Part shown: positions 45,206 through 56,639 of the stretch, piece by piece | Layout of the letters: each line of letters opens with the position of its first letter | How positions within the stretch are numbered: the stretch's first letter is position 1 | From: Cyanophora paradoxa | Taxonomy: Eukaryota > Glaucocystophyceae > Cyanophorales > Cyanophoraceae | Direction of reading: 5' to 3' | Assembly (NCBI GenBank): GCA_004431415.1 | Contig: QPMI01000401.1 | Span: 124,001-188,000 of the forward strand | Length of the DNA stretch: 64,000 nt | Notes under the pieces: generated by a model | The model's database searches: none | What the model was told of the DNA's origin: nothing | What the model saw: the letters and a program-made list of their open reading frames with translations, nothing else | Program-made: the position numbers and the translations under genes

Positions 45206-48200
45206 TGACCGGCGGGCCCGCGGCGGCCCGGCGGCGCCGGCCGGGCGGGCCGGCGGCGGCTCATGGCATATATATATGCATGGGTCGGAGAGTTCGCTCT
45301 ACCGGTAGGCGGCGGTAGCTACTAGCTAGATCTGAATCATCTGATCGGAGGAGTTCGGAGTTGTTATTGAATGCATGCGCAACGGTTGGCTGGTGATCAG
45401 TGATCACAGTTCATGATCATGAATGCATTAATATTTATCATTTGAAACAGTTCACGACTCACAGGCTCACAGGCTGGTCACAGCGACTCACAGGCTCACA
45501 GCTCAGCGGCTTCACCTGATCACTGATCAGACGGGAATCAGTCACGGGATTAGACCAACAGCCTGGCAGTCACCGAGTTCACAACTTCACATCGGCTCGC
45601 CCAATGCTCTGCCGTTTTCTTGCGAGAATATATACGCAAACTGATATACCTATAATGATTACTACCAGAACAGATCGGAATTCGAACCATCGTTTCGACG
45701 GTCCAGCGGACCGGACAGTCCGGACTCCTGCGCATGCGCATGCCGGCGCCGGCGCGCCGCAGCCAGGCGGCAGCCTGGCCCGGCCCGCAGCGCAGCCTGC
45801 CGCAGTGCGCAGGGCCGCAAGCTGACGACTCTGGAGTCTGGGACTCTGGAGTCTGGACTCTGGAGTCTGGGCCCATGCAGTGGGCCAGTGGCCATGGGCT
45901 GATCATGACTCAGTGAGTCAGTGACTCAGTGTCGACGCCCCAGACTAAGGGCCTTCTATTAAGTCTAAAGCCCCCAGTGCGGCCCCACTACCCGGTAGTA
46001 CTGCGGCCCCATTCTCCTCAGAGGCTCAGACTCTAGATGAGAGTCATGACTCATGAGACTAGATCTCCTGGGCTGGCCCCTGCGCATGCAGCTGGCCCCT
46101 GGCCTGGAGGCCCTGGACCGTAATACCGTAGTACATATATATGCGCAGGGCGGTGCACGTGGGCAGCACTGGCCATAATACTGTAAAACATGCAATATCC
46201 AGCGTGACTTTATTTCGGCAAAACCCGAAAAATGCACCGAAATTGTGCTTCATCGGCATCATATATATTTTCGGCAACACAGCCAGTCCGCCTAGGCGGC
46301 GGGTACATTAATCCCTCTTTTGCCATGCATCTGCACAATTCTGGCAGCGCCGAACATTAAGTTCCGCCGGAGATTTGGTGTTTTACAGTATGATATGCGT
46401 GGGCGCCGCCTGGTGGGCGGCACTGGGCGCCGGCTGTACATGTACGCCGTACGGCGTGTACTGTACGCGTAGTACGGCAGCAATTTTCACCGAGTACGTA
46501 TACGTATATACGTACGTATACTATATGATACGTCGACGAGTGAGTCGCCAGCACAATGAGCACATGCATGAAGTACAGGCGACAACTGCGCAGTGCGCAT
46601 CATCCAATGATCAAGCAGCGCAGGCGCGCGCACCATGGCCACGCTCTGGCCTCAATAATTATAACGTAAATCAAACGTACTACGTACACGGTACGAATTT
46701 CCGAATGCTGGACTGCTGCAGCTGGCCATGGGTGCGCGCGGGCCGGGCCGCCGCCGCGCCGCAGTGTATACGTAGGACGTCGACATTCATGAGCACGTGT
46801 ACCACGGTGAGCCAGACGCAACCATATATGTTCACACGCATGGTCATGATCATGCAACCGATATCTGACTGATCATGATCGTGATATGTAGTGATGTCGA
46901 TATCGATGCATACGGCGGAGATCTCGGCGAGCCCGCGGCCGCGTCATGTTCAGCAGAACCCGCTGACTGGCGCCTGCGACCGTGATCACGAGCTCGAGGA
47001 GCTCGTTGCCCTCGCAGGTGCGGCCGGCCGCGGCCTCATTTTTTTGACGGCCCACGGCCCGGGCCCGGGCCCGGCTGCAGCATCAGCTGTCGTTGCACGT
47101 ATCAAACATACTAATTACAACGTTAACGTAAACGCGCATGCGCAGACGAGATCGCTCGACTCGTCAGAGCAGGATTAAGTTTCTCTCTTGTCCCGCCGAC
47201 ACTCCTTCGGCGCCTCCTCTTCGATCCAGCCGCGGGCATGCAGCGCGCGCCTGCTCTGCGACCTCTGTCCATGTGCATGGGCAAACGCCACAATTGCAAA
47301 CCCGGCAACGTTTATGCATCGACGTTCATCGCCGCTCTCGAGAGGCAGGCCCCTAAGCGCATACGACGCTAGTCCCGTCCGACGGTCCTTGCACATGTTC
47401 TCGAGGTGTAATCTTGAAAGTTTCGCCGACAGGTACTGCAAAGAGCGAAGCGCTATGTTCCAGGACGAGAAAGCCGATCTCGAGGCTCTTCTGCTGTCTT
47501 TTAGACGGTCTGTCGTGTACACTGACAACCGCTCGGCCGAAGTTAAATCTCTAAATCTGTCATGGATTTCGACCGCGCGCGCGATCCGATGATTCGCCAT
47601 TTTCTGAGTTCTCCATCTCAATGATATCGCGATCGACTGCAGGTGCCCGTACTGCAGAACGCACGGCCTGCTTAACTGCCCGTACGTAAACGGGGGAGGG
47701 GTCCTTAGGCCTGCGGCGAGCAATGCCGAGCCGGCACATGTACAGACGCAGGCGCCGGTGCGTTGATGGCGAGCTGGCGAGCTGCATGCAATTGCCTAAA
47801 TGCCGCTCCAAGAAACAATAAAATTCTGCGGCAGGAGAAGAGGAGACGGAGCTTGCCGGGCTCGAGCTCAGGCCTAGGCCGCGGGTCCGGCTTCGAGCCT
47901 CACCATGGCCAGCGCCGGAGATCTCTTCCCGCGCTCGCGCTACCCCCGCGCGGCCAAACGCTCCGGTACTGCGCGCGGGCGGCCGCGGTCTCCTGTCCGT
48001 CTCCGATTGGTGCGTCGCCAGGGATCCAGGGATCCAGGCCTAGGATCCATCTCTCTCGCTCACCAAATTAAATGTCGCTCGCAATCGCGCAGCGATATTT
48101 ACGCTCGATCTCGACGATCACAACGAGCATGCACAGCCTACCGCCGAAGACTCCAGCTCGCGATCGGTCTTGCTTGCTGCCGCCTCCCGGCTTCGCATCG

Positions 48201-48560
48201 GGGGCGGCAATAAGGATGGCCGGCGCCACAGCTACCATTCGAGAGCCGCAGCAGAAGGCGGCTGCTGCTCGGGGAACGAGGCTGACTGCGAGGACACATC
48301 CTCCCCGGATCCGGAGAGCCCTCGCGAGTTCGAGTCCGGGCGGAGCACGCCCATCTCCTTCTCGCGATCGGAGCGAAGTCCGACAGCAACCTCGCTCCCC
48401 GTGCCAATTCCAAAGCCGAAGGCGCTAACATGCACGCGAGAGCTTCAGTTCTGATCGACGTCTACGTATACTGGATCGGCACTTTTGGTTCAAGTGCGAT
48501 GAGCATAGATACGCTTTCTTTTTGATTCGTAGGCCACCCTCTTTTGTATATCTTCTGCAG
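45206..48560. other. Palindrome- and repeat-rich DNA, no firm gene
   Basis: It includes a GGACTCTGGAGTCT tandem array (45826-45869) and many self-complementary words. A 182-codon minus-strand frame at 47175-47723 and a Ser/Pro frame at 48170-48454 (+) are the longest open stretches. Neither shows a domain or splice context, so they are not called genes. Confidence 0.4.
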
Positions 48561-48619
48561 CTATGTGCATATGCTTTCTCTTTGATTTCTTTTTGATTTC
48601 CTCGAGCTCTCTCTTTCAT

Positions 48620-49186
48620 GTTACTTCTGGAATCCTTTTTCCAGATCCCGCAATGTATTGCATCCCGCGATGTGATCGCGCAGCAGCAGATGCGAGAATC
48701 CTCATTTCGAATTCTTTCACGTGTGACTATGCAGTCTCTCTGACCTTAAGATGCAATCCATGGCCATATGCATGTATATTAAGCAAATGTACATGTGTCG
48801 CTAGGCCTCAGGGCCTAGGCGGGGTTCAGGAAATTCTAATTAATGATGATTTTAGTGCAGTTTTCTTGATATGCTACTTCCTCTCCCCTTTCTTTGTACA
48901 GCTTTGCTTCTGGGATACGTTTTCCAGATCCCGCTATGTATTGCATCCCGCGATGTGATCGCGCAGCCTGGCAGCCTGGCAGCAGCAGATCCGAGAATCC
49001 TCATTTCTTTCACGTGCCAGTATACAGTGTGTCTGACCGTAAGATGCAATCCATGTATATTCAGCAAATGTATCGCTATGCGGTGTTCAGGTAATTCTGA
49101 TTCATGATGATTTTCGTGCAGTGTTCTTGCTTGTCAGTATGCTACTTCCCCTCCCGTTTCTTTGTACATGTACATGTACAGCTTGC
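48620..49186 (+). repeat. Tandem duplication, period about 270-283 bp
   Basis: CCAGATCCCGC(A/T)ATGTATTGCA, GATGTGATCGCGCAG, GAGAATCCTCATTT, AAGATGCAATCCATG and the TATGCTACTTCC(T/C)CTCCC block each occur twice, in the same order. The first spacing is 283 bp and the last 269 bp, so the copies differ by small indels. Confidence 0.85.
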
Positions 49187-49497
49187 ACTCAGTCCCACGG
49201 GGAGTCCTTTGAATTTTATTGCGTTTGCGTCAGCTCCGCCGGTCATTGCCTAGTAGAGAGGGACACTGACGAGCCCGCGAGACTAACGCGAAAGACTGGC
49301 TCCGGCGCGGGGCCCGAGCTCGAGGGGTCGACGTCGCGATTGGCGGTATGCGTAGCGGGGCGGGCGCGCGGGGAGCTCGCACGTGCACTCGAGGCGGCAT
49401 GCATATATATCATAGTATGCGCATATGCATGTGCATCGATATCGTCGATATCTAAATATATCGATATGCGTACGTAATGATCAATTTCAGGTCTATT

Positions 49498-49553
49498 TTG
49501 TTTTTGGTGAATTACCGGCCACAGTCTCTAGACACCAGCACTGCGGGGGCCTA
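49498..49553 (-). repeat. SINE-like dispersed repeat, short copy
   Basis: The plus strand reads TTTTTGGTGAATTACCGGCC, then ACAGTCTCTAGACACCAGCA and CTGCGGGGGC. This is the reverse complement of the 10783 and 24855 copies. Confidence 0.65.
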
Positions 49554-49562
49554 ATTATATCG

Positions 49563-49571
49563 TCGAGCTGC

Positions 49572-49642
<71 letters not shown>

Positions 49643-49740
49643 GCCAGCGACGTCGACGTGGGGTCGAGCTGCCAATGGCCCATGCATATGCATATGGGCC
49701 AGCGAAGTCGACGTCCGACGGTAGAGCTGCCAATAAGATC
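49563..49740 (+). repeat. Minisatellite with an expanded TA tract
   Basis: GAGCTGCCAAT occurs three times (49564, 49666, 49726), and ATATGGGCCAGCGA(C/A)GTCGACGT follows the first two. In the first unit the AT part has grown to about 64 bp of pure TA (49577-49640). Confidence 0.8.
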
Positions 49741-50311
49741 CAGCAAGGCGCCGGCCCATCACCAAGAACGCTGCAATCAATCAATCATTTTCATTTGTCG
49801 ATCCGATGCTCAATCATCGCGAGCTCGAGCCGAAGGGGCCGGACCGGAGCGGATATATATAAAGCTTTTCGGGGACGGAACCCGAAACCGATCATCATAC
49901 CGATCACCCGATTACCGATCATCGGATATCGATATCAATATTAATGCCATGGTTGGCCGCTGAGCCTAATTTTAAATCGCAGGGAAGGGCTAGCTACAGC
50001 TAGCGCGCTCACCGGAGATCGGAGAGAATATATAAGACTCTGAGAGTGTGCCACGGCAGCTGAGAAATTAAATGCAGCCTCCCTCGGCCCCCCCCGGCCC
50101 GCGCCTCCCTCGCCCCCGAAATTCGGGCCCCCCCGGGCCTCCCTTGCCCCCTATAGCCCGGATGAACTTTCCTTCCACTCCATCATATATACAAACGTCG
50201 ACGTCGACGTCAATTGCAATCGATATCCAGACCCGGATCCCCCCTTCAAGACGTGTAGCAGTGCACGTGGACATGGCTTTATATATAACCCCGCGACCGG
50301 ATGTCCCGGCA
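49741..50311. other. Intergenic, nothing recognised
   Basis: Palindromic AT-rich DNA followed by C-rich stretches. No exon is supported. Confidence 0.45.
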
Positions 50312-50840
50312 TCAACTGTGAAAAGGATGATTACCCTTGCTCCCCTCGAGCGACCCCATGGCCAGCTGCAGGCCGATGAACACGTTTCCACCCGCCGGGC
50401 CGCCCAGTTGCAGCTCGAGCGCTAGCGGTCCGCCGCACAAACGCGCCGGAAGGTATCGGATTTGCGCAAAGAAAGCTAGCTATCGTGCGAATCCCGGTCC
50501 GGGCTCGACAGGCCAGGCCGCGCGAGGCCGGAGTCCACATACATTCGACACCAGTACCCGTACCGGGCACACGAGCCGCTCGCTGCCGATCGCGACCGCG
50601 CGCCCTCGGGCGCCGCCTCTACGCGAGGGTCCCGTCGAAGACGTTGCGAATGACACTGCGCCCCCGCGCGCCGCGCCGTCAGCTCCCCGCCGCCGGCCGC
50701 CGGGCGCCTCGCAGCTGCAGCGCTGGCGGCTCGCCTGTGGTAGAAGGGCCGGTTCGCGCGGTAGACGCGCCGCGCGGTCCCCTCGTCCACCTGCCCGCGC
50801 CGCCGCGTCAGCCTGGGCCTGCAGCTGGCTGGGGAGCATG
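50312..50840 (-). CDS. Small unrecognised protein
   Basis: Minus-strand open segments with splice-like borders encode MLPSQLQAQADAAARAG (about 50840), VDEGTARRVYRANRPFYH with a possible GC donor (CACAG|GCGAGC), and RYGYWCRMYVDSGLARPG (about 50565). A final exon encodes GPLALELQLGGPAGGNVFIG, LQLAMGSLEGSKGNHPFHS and a TGA at 50312. The last exon reads like a folded domain. No family is recognised. The position just downstream of the LTA4H-like stop means part of it could be that gene's 3' UTR. Confidence 0.35.
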
Positions 50841-50953
50841 CGGGCGATTGCGGCGAGGGGGACGGCTAGCGCTTTCGTTCGGGCGGCCCGGCGGTACGGT
50901 GGCTCTAGACAAACAAACGCGGCTCCCATTTTAGAGCCGGAGCTGAAATTCGA

Positions 50954-53900
50954 TTAAAGGGCCGGGGGCGCGCGCGCCTCGGCGAGGGTCTTGTAGAGGG
51001 GCTTGACGTAGAGCCCGCGCCCGTGCTGCGCCAGGAAGAGCTCCACCTGGAAAGGGAAGGGCGCGGAGGGCGGCCGGTTGGATTCGAATTCAGCTCCAGG
51101 GCAAGGGCCGGGATCGGGGGCGCAGGGGGGCCGGCCCGGCTGCCGTGGCCTTCTAGACGGCATAGCTGAGGCGAGGGCAGCGCGGACCTGGGGCATGACG
51201 GCGAGGTGGCGGCTCTTGAGGCAGATCATCAGCCAGCGGAACCCGATCTGCGGGGGGTGGGGGGAGGGGGCGTGAGCGGGGGCGCGGGGGGGGGGGGGGG
51301 GGGGGGGGCGGGGGGGCGGGGGGGGCGGGGGGGGGGGGGGGGGGCGGGGGGGGGGAGGGATCGCGGGGTAGGGCGCGAGGCACCTCGACGTTGCGCGTCG
51401 ACGAGAACCTGCGGCGACGGCACGTAATTATAGGGTCGCCGGGGAGGATTGAGCTGGGCGGCTCGGAATGGGATCGGGGGCCGGGGCGGGACCTGTAGGT
51501 CTTCTCCATCTCGTCGAGGGTCCACGCCGGCAGCGGCATCGCCGTCGCCAGCAGCTCCTGCGCCCCGTCGGACCCGCCGTCGGCGAATCATCGGCGTCAG
51601 ACCCAACGAATTATCTTTGGACAGTGCTTCGGGAGGTGACGGCGGCGCCGGGGCGGGGGACGCACGTCGAGGAAGAACATCGTCTGCGGCGGTTCGGGGC
51701 GGGCGGTCCGGGCGGGGCGGCGTCGTCATCAGGCCGGCATCGCGGCACGGCACGGGCGGCTCGGGCGGCTCGCTCGCAAAGGCGGCTAAACTTAAGGAGA
51801 AGGAAATCTGGGGCGGGGCGGGGCGAGGGCCCTAGGCCTCCTGAGTCCTAGCAAAGCCCCGAGCTCGAGGAGGAGGGCCGGGGCTGGAGGCGCGCGCGCC
51901 TGCTTGGCGTGGTAGCCGGCGATGTCCGAGGCCGAGGCGCCCTCCCCGCCCTGCCCGGCCCGGCCACAGCGCTCTCAAAACGCCGCTTCTGCAGGGCGCG
52001 GAGGCGGAGGCGGGGCCGGAGGGCGCGCACAGCCTTCCACAGCGCGGCGAGGCGGCGGCAGTCCTGCGGGCCGAGGGGCCAGGGCGGGGCGCCCCGGTCA
52101 GCGGCGCCGGGGGGGGCGGGCGAGCTTGAGGGGGCGGGCGGCGGGGGCGGCCGGGCGCGCCTCGATGAGGCTCGTGTCGAACTCCTTGTACCTGGCGGCA
52201 GAGGCGTTGAATTTGAGGCGCGCAGGTCCGGATCTAGATTCGCATATACGGCGCTTGGATTCCTTGATCGTGAGGCGGGCAGCGCGCAGTCGCAAAAGCG
52301 CCCGGCGAGGTCATCGGGCCCCGGCCGGGGCGAGGCGAGGCGAGGAGGGGCGAGGGGGGGCGGGTGGCCCGGGGGGGGCCGGGCCTGGAGAGGGGCACGC
52401 ACGGGTCGAAGAGGGAAGGGTCGGGGAGGCCGGCCCCGAACATCCAGGTGTCCCAGTCCACCCTGCGCCGCGCAGAAGTCGGGGCCAAATTAAAGCCGCC
52501 CCCGGAGCAGTGGGAGGGAGAGGGGCGCGCCTGGAGGTCTGGACGCCCCTCCCCCCGAAGAACGCCTCGAAGTGCTCCCGCATCTGAGTCGATCAAGAGG
52601 CGATCTGAGCGACCTGATCTGATCTGATCTGATCCGATCTGATCTGAGCGCGCCTGCTGGACGGAGACGGTCTTGTTCATGAACGCCTGCGGCGAAAGGC
52701 GAGCGAGCCGGGGTCGGCGGGGTCGCGGCCGGGCCGGGATCCGGATTGGGGGCCCACGGTGAAGTACTCCTTGAGCCAGGCGCGCATCTCGCCGGGGCCC
52801 CCGACCAGCTGCCCGAGCGCGCGGGGCGTCAGCTTTGGCGCGGCTCGAGGCCGGCCCGAGGCTCATGCGACTCATCGGCCAGCGCCATCCTCGCACCTTC
52901 TCGAGGTACCGGAGGAAGAGCGACCCCTTCTCGTACGGCACCTGCGGCAGGCGATGGTGAAGGGGGGGTAGGGGGATGGGCGGGGGGTACGGGCGCGCCT
53001 TGGAGAAGGCGTCATCGGGATCGACGTCCTGCGGCGGGGGAGGACGGGCTCAGAAGGGGTACGGGAATCCGAAATCGGGGGCACAGGAGCGCGCCTCGAG
53101 GTCGGGGACGAGCTTGGTGTACTCCTCTTGCCCGCTCGCAGCCAGGTCCGCCACCGTCTGAGGGCGCCGGGGGTGGGCGAACGGACGACGAGGGCAGGGC
53201 GATCGCGAGAATGACATATAAGCTTTAGAGGGCGCCGGGGCCGGGGCGGGCGGACCTTTTTGAGGTCTGCGAACCCGACGAGGCTCTCGAAGTCCCGGTA
53301 CGCCGCCGACCTGCCCCGGCGCTTCCTCGGCGAGGCGCCGGCCCGGGGGTACGAGGTTCGCAGGGGGGGGGGGGGGGGGTACCCGTGGACGTGGCCGAGG
53401 ATGAGGCGCTCGATGTAGACGGTGAAGCCCTCGTTCAGCCAGAAGCTCTCTGCCGGGCGGGGCGGGGCAGGGCTTCAGACCGGGGGAAATGCGGCCCTCT
53501 GGACGGGGCGGGGGCGAAAAGGCGGGGCACCCCACTCGCTGTTGGTCACGAGGTTCCCCGCCCACGAATGCGTGATCTGCCGCGGAGGAGGAGGATGGGG
53601 GGGGGGGGGGGGGGGGGGGGCGAGAGAGAGCGAGGAATCAGATCAGGGTAGCCCTCATCGAACACTGTACCCCCCGTACCTCGTGGGCGACGACGGAGGT
53701 GAGGGAACGGTCCCCCGCGAGGAGCGATCGCGAGAGGAACGTCAGGTTCGGGTTCTGGGGGGTACAGGTCAGGAGGCGGAGGGGCGAGGCCCGGCGGGGC
53801 GGGGCGCGGATGGGACGGATCGCGTGCACCTCCATGCCTCCGTACTGCACGCGGGGGTACCGCGCTCTCAGCGGCGGCTGGGTACGGGAAAGGGGGAGGG

Positions 53901-55884
53901 AGAGGCGGCGGGGGGTACCGGGAAGGAGCCGGGGAGGACGACCATGTCGTAGCGGCCCCACTCGTACGGTACCCCTGCGCGCGGGGGAGGATCGAGGGGG
54001 GTACAGGCGGGCGGGATGGAAGGGCAGGGGTACCGGTGACCTCCTCGCCGGCTGCAGAGAGGGGCGGAGGGCGGAGGGCGGGGCGGGCGGAATCAGAGGG
54101 GCGGCCGGAAGGGACAGTGAGGCGGGCGAGGCACGTCGTCCCCGGGGCGAGGGCCCTCCAGGGCTCGTTAGGGGCGCGGGCGGACTCTTCGCGGCTCTCC
54201 AAACCTTAAGACGCTGGATCTCTGGGGCGCGCTAAGGGCGGGGGCCGGACCCTTGATGTAGGCCTCGGTCTCGGCGCGGAACTCGTGCACCGCCTCCGCG
54301 ATCACAGCCTGCCGTCCCGCCGTCAGGGTGCAGGCCGGAGCGAGGCGGAGGGAGGGGCGGGGACCTCCTCGGCGTAGACGCGGCAGCGCGCCGAGATCGC
54401 CTCGTTCGCCAGCGCGCCTGCCGCCCCGCTCGGCACTCAGGCCTGGAGCACCGGTTGCCCGGCGGTCGCCCGCACGCGCGCACCGCAGGCGATGGCGATG
54501 AGGTACGCAGCGATGGGGTTCCGCTGCGCCGAAAACGCGCCCCGCTCAGCAGCCGGCGCGGGCGAGGATAGGCCAGCGGCGCCGGAGAGATGTACAGCCA
54601 GCTATAGCTAGCTAGCTAGCTAGCTCCAGGGCTGGGACGCGCTCGCTCGCCTGGCGGTAGGCATAGGTGACGGTGCCGTCCGAGTGGTACTGTGGCGCCG
54701 CCTCGCACTGCGTTGCGTGTCCGGGGGTACACGGTCTGAGAGGCGGGGGGGGGGGGGGGGGGGGGGGGGGGCGCGCCTCGCCGGAGCAGACGGCCACCAG
54801 CGGCAGCGGGCAGCGGATCTGCGAGGGGGTGGGAGGGTTAGAGGGCGTGAGAAGGACGGGGGGGGGGGAGCAGGCGGGGGTACGTGTACGGCACCTGGAT
54901 GGAGAACGTGGCCTTGACGCCCTGTGCATAGGACCGGTGAGCCGGGGGAGGGGTACTACCTCGCGGGAGGAGGGGGTACCGTGGTGTCCTGGCAGGGGAT
55001 ACAGGTGCGGGCGAGGATCGCCTGGAACTGAGTGAAGGCGAACGGCTTCCCCGACGCAGTCTGGTGCCCGTCCAGCCACCTGTACGCAAGCGTACCCCCT
55101 CTTAAGGGGAGAGGGGAAAGCGGGGCCGGGGTACGGCCGCACTGGATGCCTCCCGAGCGGTCCGTCGTGTGGTAGTGAACACGAAAGATCACCTTGGAAC
55201 CGGCTTTCTGCCTGCGGGGCGTACAGGATAAGCTCAGTGGGGTACAGGGAAGCTTGATGGAGGAGTACGCGCATGGCGGGGGGTACGGGGAGGCGCAGCC
55301 CGTGGCCGAGGCTGTGCGTGTGGGGGATGGACCTGCGCGCGGGGAGTAAGGCGCCAGGGACTGAGCTCGGCCGGGCGCTAGCTCAGGCAGGCGCTAGGCG
55401 CGTGCTTGAAGAGAGGAGAACGGGCACGCCTGAGGTGCTGCTAGGCTGAAAGAAGGACACTAAGTAATGCGTACACGCGTGCGCTGGGTCGCGCTCCAAG
55501 CCCGTGAGCGCGGGCACTATCTCTCGCGCTCTCTAGGTCTCAAGGCGGGCGGCGCGCGCCGGCGCCGCCCCGGACTACCGGAGCGCACCAGAGGGCATCC
55601 TCGGTCTTGCCGACGGCGCCGTGCGGGTCCAGGATCAGGACCTCGGCGTGCTCGATCGCGAGGCCCTTCGCGTCGAGCAGCATCGCCCCCGCGCCGTCCC
55701 TCAGGACCCGCGCGTGCACGTCCACGTAGCCGCGCATGAGGCGCTTGTCGAAGTCGAGCGAGACGTGCACATGGAGGTGCTCCGTCGTCACCTGCGCGCG
55801 CGCGAGCGCCCAGACGGCTGAGCTACAGCCCACAGCGCGCGCGGACATTCCCGTGCGGGATGGCTGAGATCTAGAGGGGCGCAT
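50954..55884 (-). CDS. LTA4H: Leukotriene-A4 hydrolase/aminopeptidase, M1 family
   Basis: More than 20 short minus-strand exons follow LTA4H from end to end. N-terminal: VTTEHLHVHVSLDFDKRLMR, SKVIFRVHYHTTDRSGGIQ, FAFTQFQAILARTCIPCQDT. Middle: NPIAAYLIAIACG, AVHEFRAETEAYIK, YEWGRYDMVVLPGSFP. Catalytic: the GGMEN motif is split over an intron (YGGME, then NPNLTFLSRSLLAGDRSLTS). The zinc site HEXXH is also split (VVAHE, then ITHSWAGNLVTNSEW), and the third ligand is in ESFWLNEGFTVYIERLILGH. Catalytic Tyr lies in VPYEKGSLFLRYLEKV. C-terminal: AFMNKTVSVQQ, VDWDTWMFGAGLPDP, ELLATAMPLPAWTLDEMEKT, IGFRWLMICLKSRHLAVMPQ and VELFLAQHGRGLYVKPLYKT, with a TAA at 50954. The zinc metallopeptidase trims N-terminal residues from peptides. 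Epoxide hydrolase activity outside animals is less certain. All catalytic residues visible by eye are kept. One intron donor is GC (CAG|GCGCGCTC). Starts at 55884 and 55848 are both possible. Confidence 0.9.
51280..51360 (-). repeat. G-rich intron tract (C-rich on the sense strand)
   Basis: G runs of up to about 20 broken by single C or A lie in an intron of the LTA4H-like gene. Similar tracts occur at 53345-53380, 53597-53620 and 54746-54772. Confidence 0.8.
52611..52647 (+). repeat. GATCT/GATCA pentamer array in an intron
   Basis: About seven near-identical CTGAT/CTGATC units lie inside the GC-AG intron between the VSVQQ and MREHFEAFF exons of the LTA4H-like gene. Confidence 0.7.
54606..54624 (+). 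repeat. TAGC tetranucleotide microsatellite
   Basis: Four to five TAGC units in an intron of the LTA4H-like gene. Confidence 0.7.
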
Positions 55885-56600
55885 CGATCTCTCTAAGGCG
55901 CATTGCTTGAGATGCGCTTTCAGGCTTATCTAAGCGCACTGCGCTCGACTGCGGGCGGCAGATCGGTCGCGCTAGCAGCGCGGCCCCTCGAGCGAGGCCG
56001 GCGCCCGTCGGGGCGCGCGCGCTCGGCGGGCATCGCGCACCTCCTCGAAGTTGGCCCACGAGTGCGGGTCCTTCCCGAGCTTCATCCCGCCGACTAGCTT
56101 AGCGCTGGCTGTACCCTGGCCTGGTCCGGTCCGACCGGTCGCTGAGCTTAAGCTTCGTCGCGGCCGCTCAGCCTCGGATCTGCAAATCCCGATCTGCCTC
56201 ACTCGCGCCCCAGCCCTCGATCGCTATGCCGCGAGCGCCGGAGCATGCGCACCCAGCGGCAAAGACTGCAAGGGCAACGTTAACGCGGAGAGGTTTCTGA
56301 AGAAATAAAGTTAATTCGATAGAGCAATACGACTCTTACAGTACACTGTACAAACTCACTCGACTGTGCTGTGACCTAAAGCATGAAACGCGCTCACTGA
56401 GAATGCGGCTAAGAAACGCAGTTCTGTCCACTGTTTGTGAAACACTGATAAGTTGACGACGGGTGCGGAGATCTCGATAATAAAAGGAGCAGGAGCTAAT
56501 CTACATTCGAATTCAAAGGCGAGGGAAGAACGGGCTGGAGGAAAGGCCGCCGTGCGAGCGGAGGTTGTCGAGGGAGAGGAGAGACCAGAACACCTCGCCG
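55885..56600. other. Intergenic, nothing recognised
   Basis: This is the promoter-side spacer of the LTA4H-like gene, up to the outer edge of the inverted duplication. No supported exon. Confidence 0.45.
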
Positions 56601-56639
56601 AAGTCATTCGTCCCGCGCGAGCGGAGCTCCAGCTCCGGG

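Noticed and set aside
47175-47723. 182-codon open frame on the minus strand
   Set aside because: No start context, domain or exon partner, and an overlapping open frame on the other strand is equally protein-like. It remains a possible exon.
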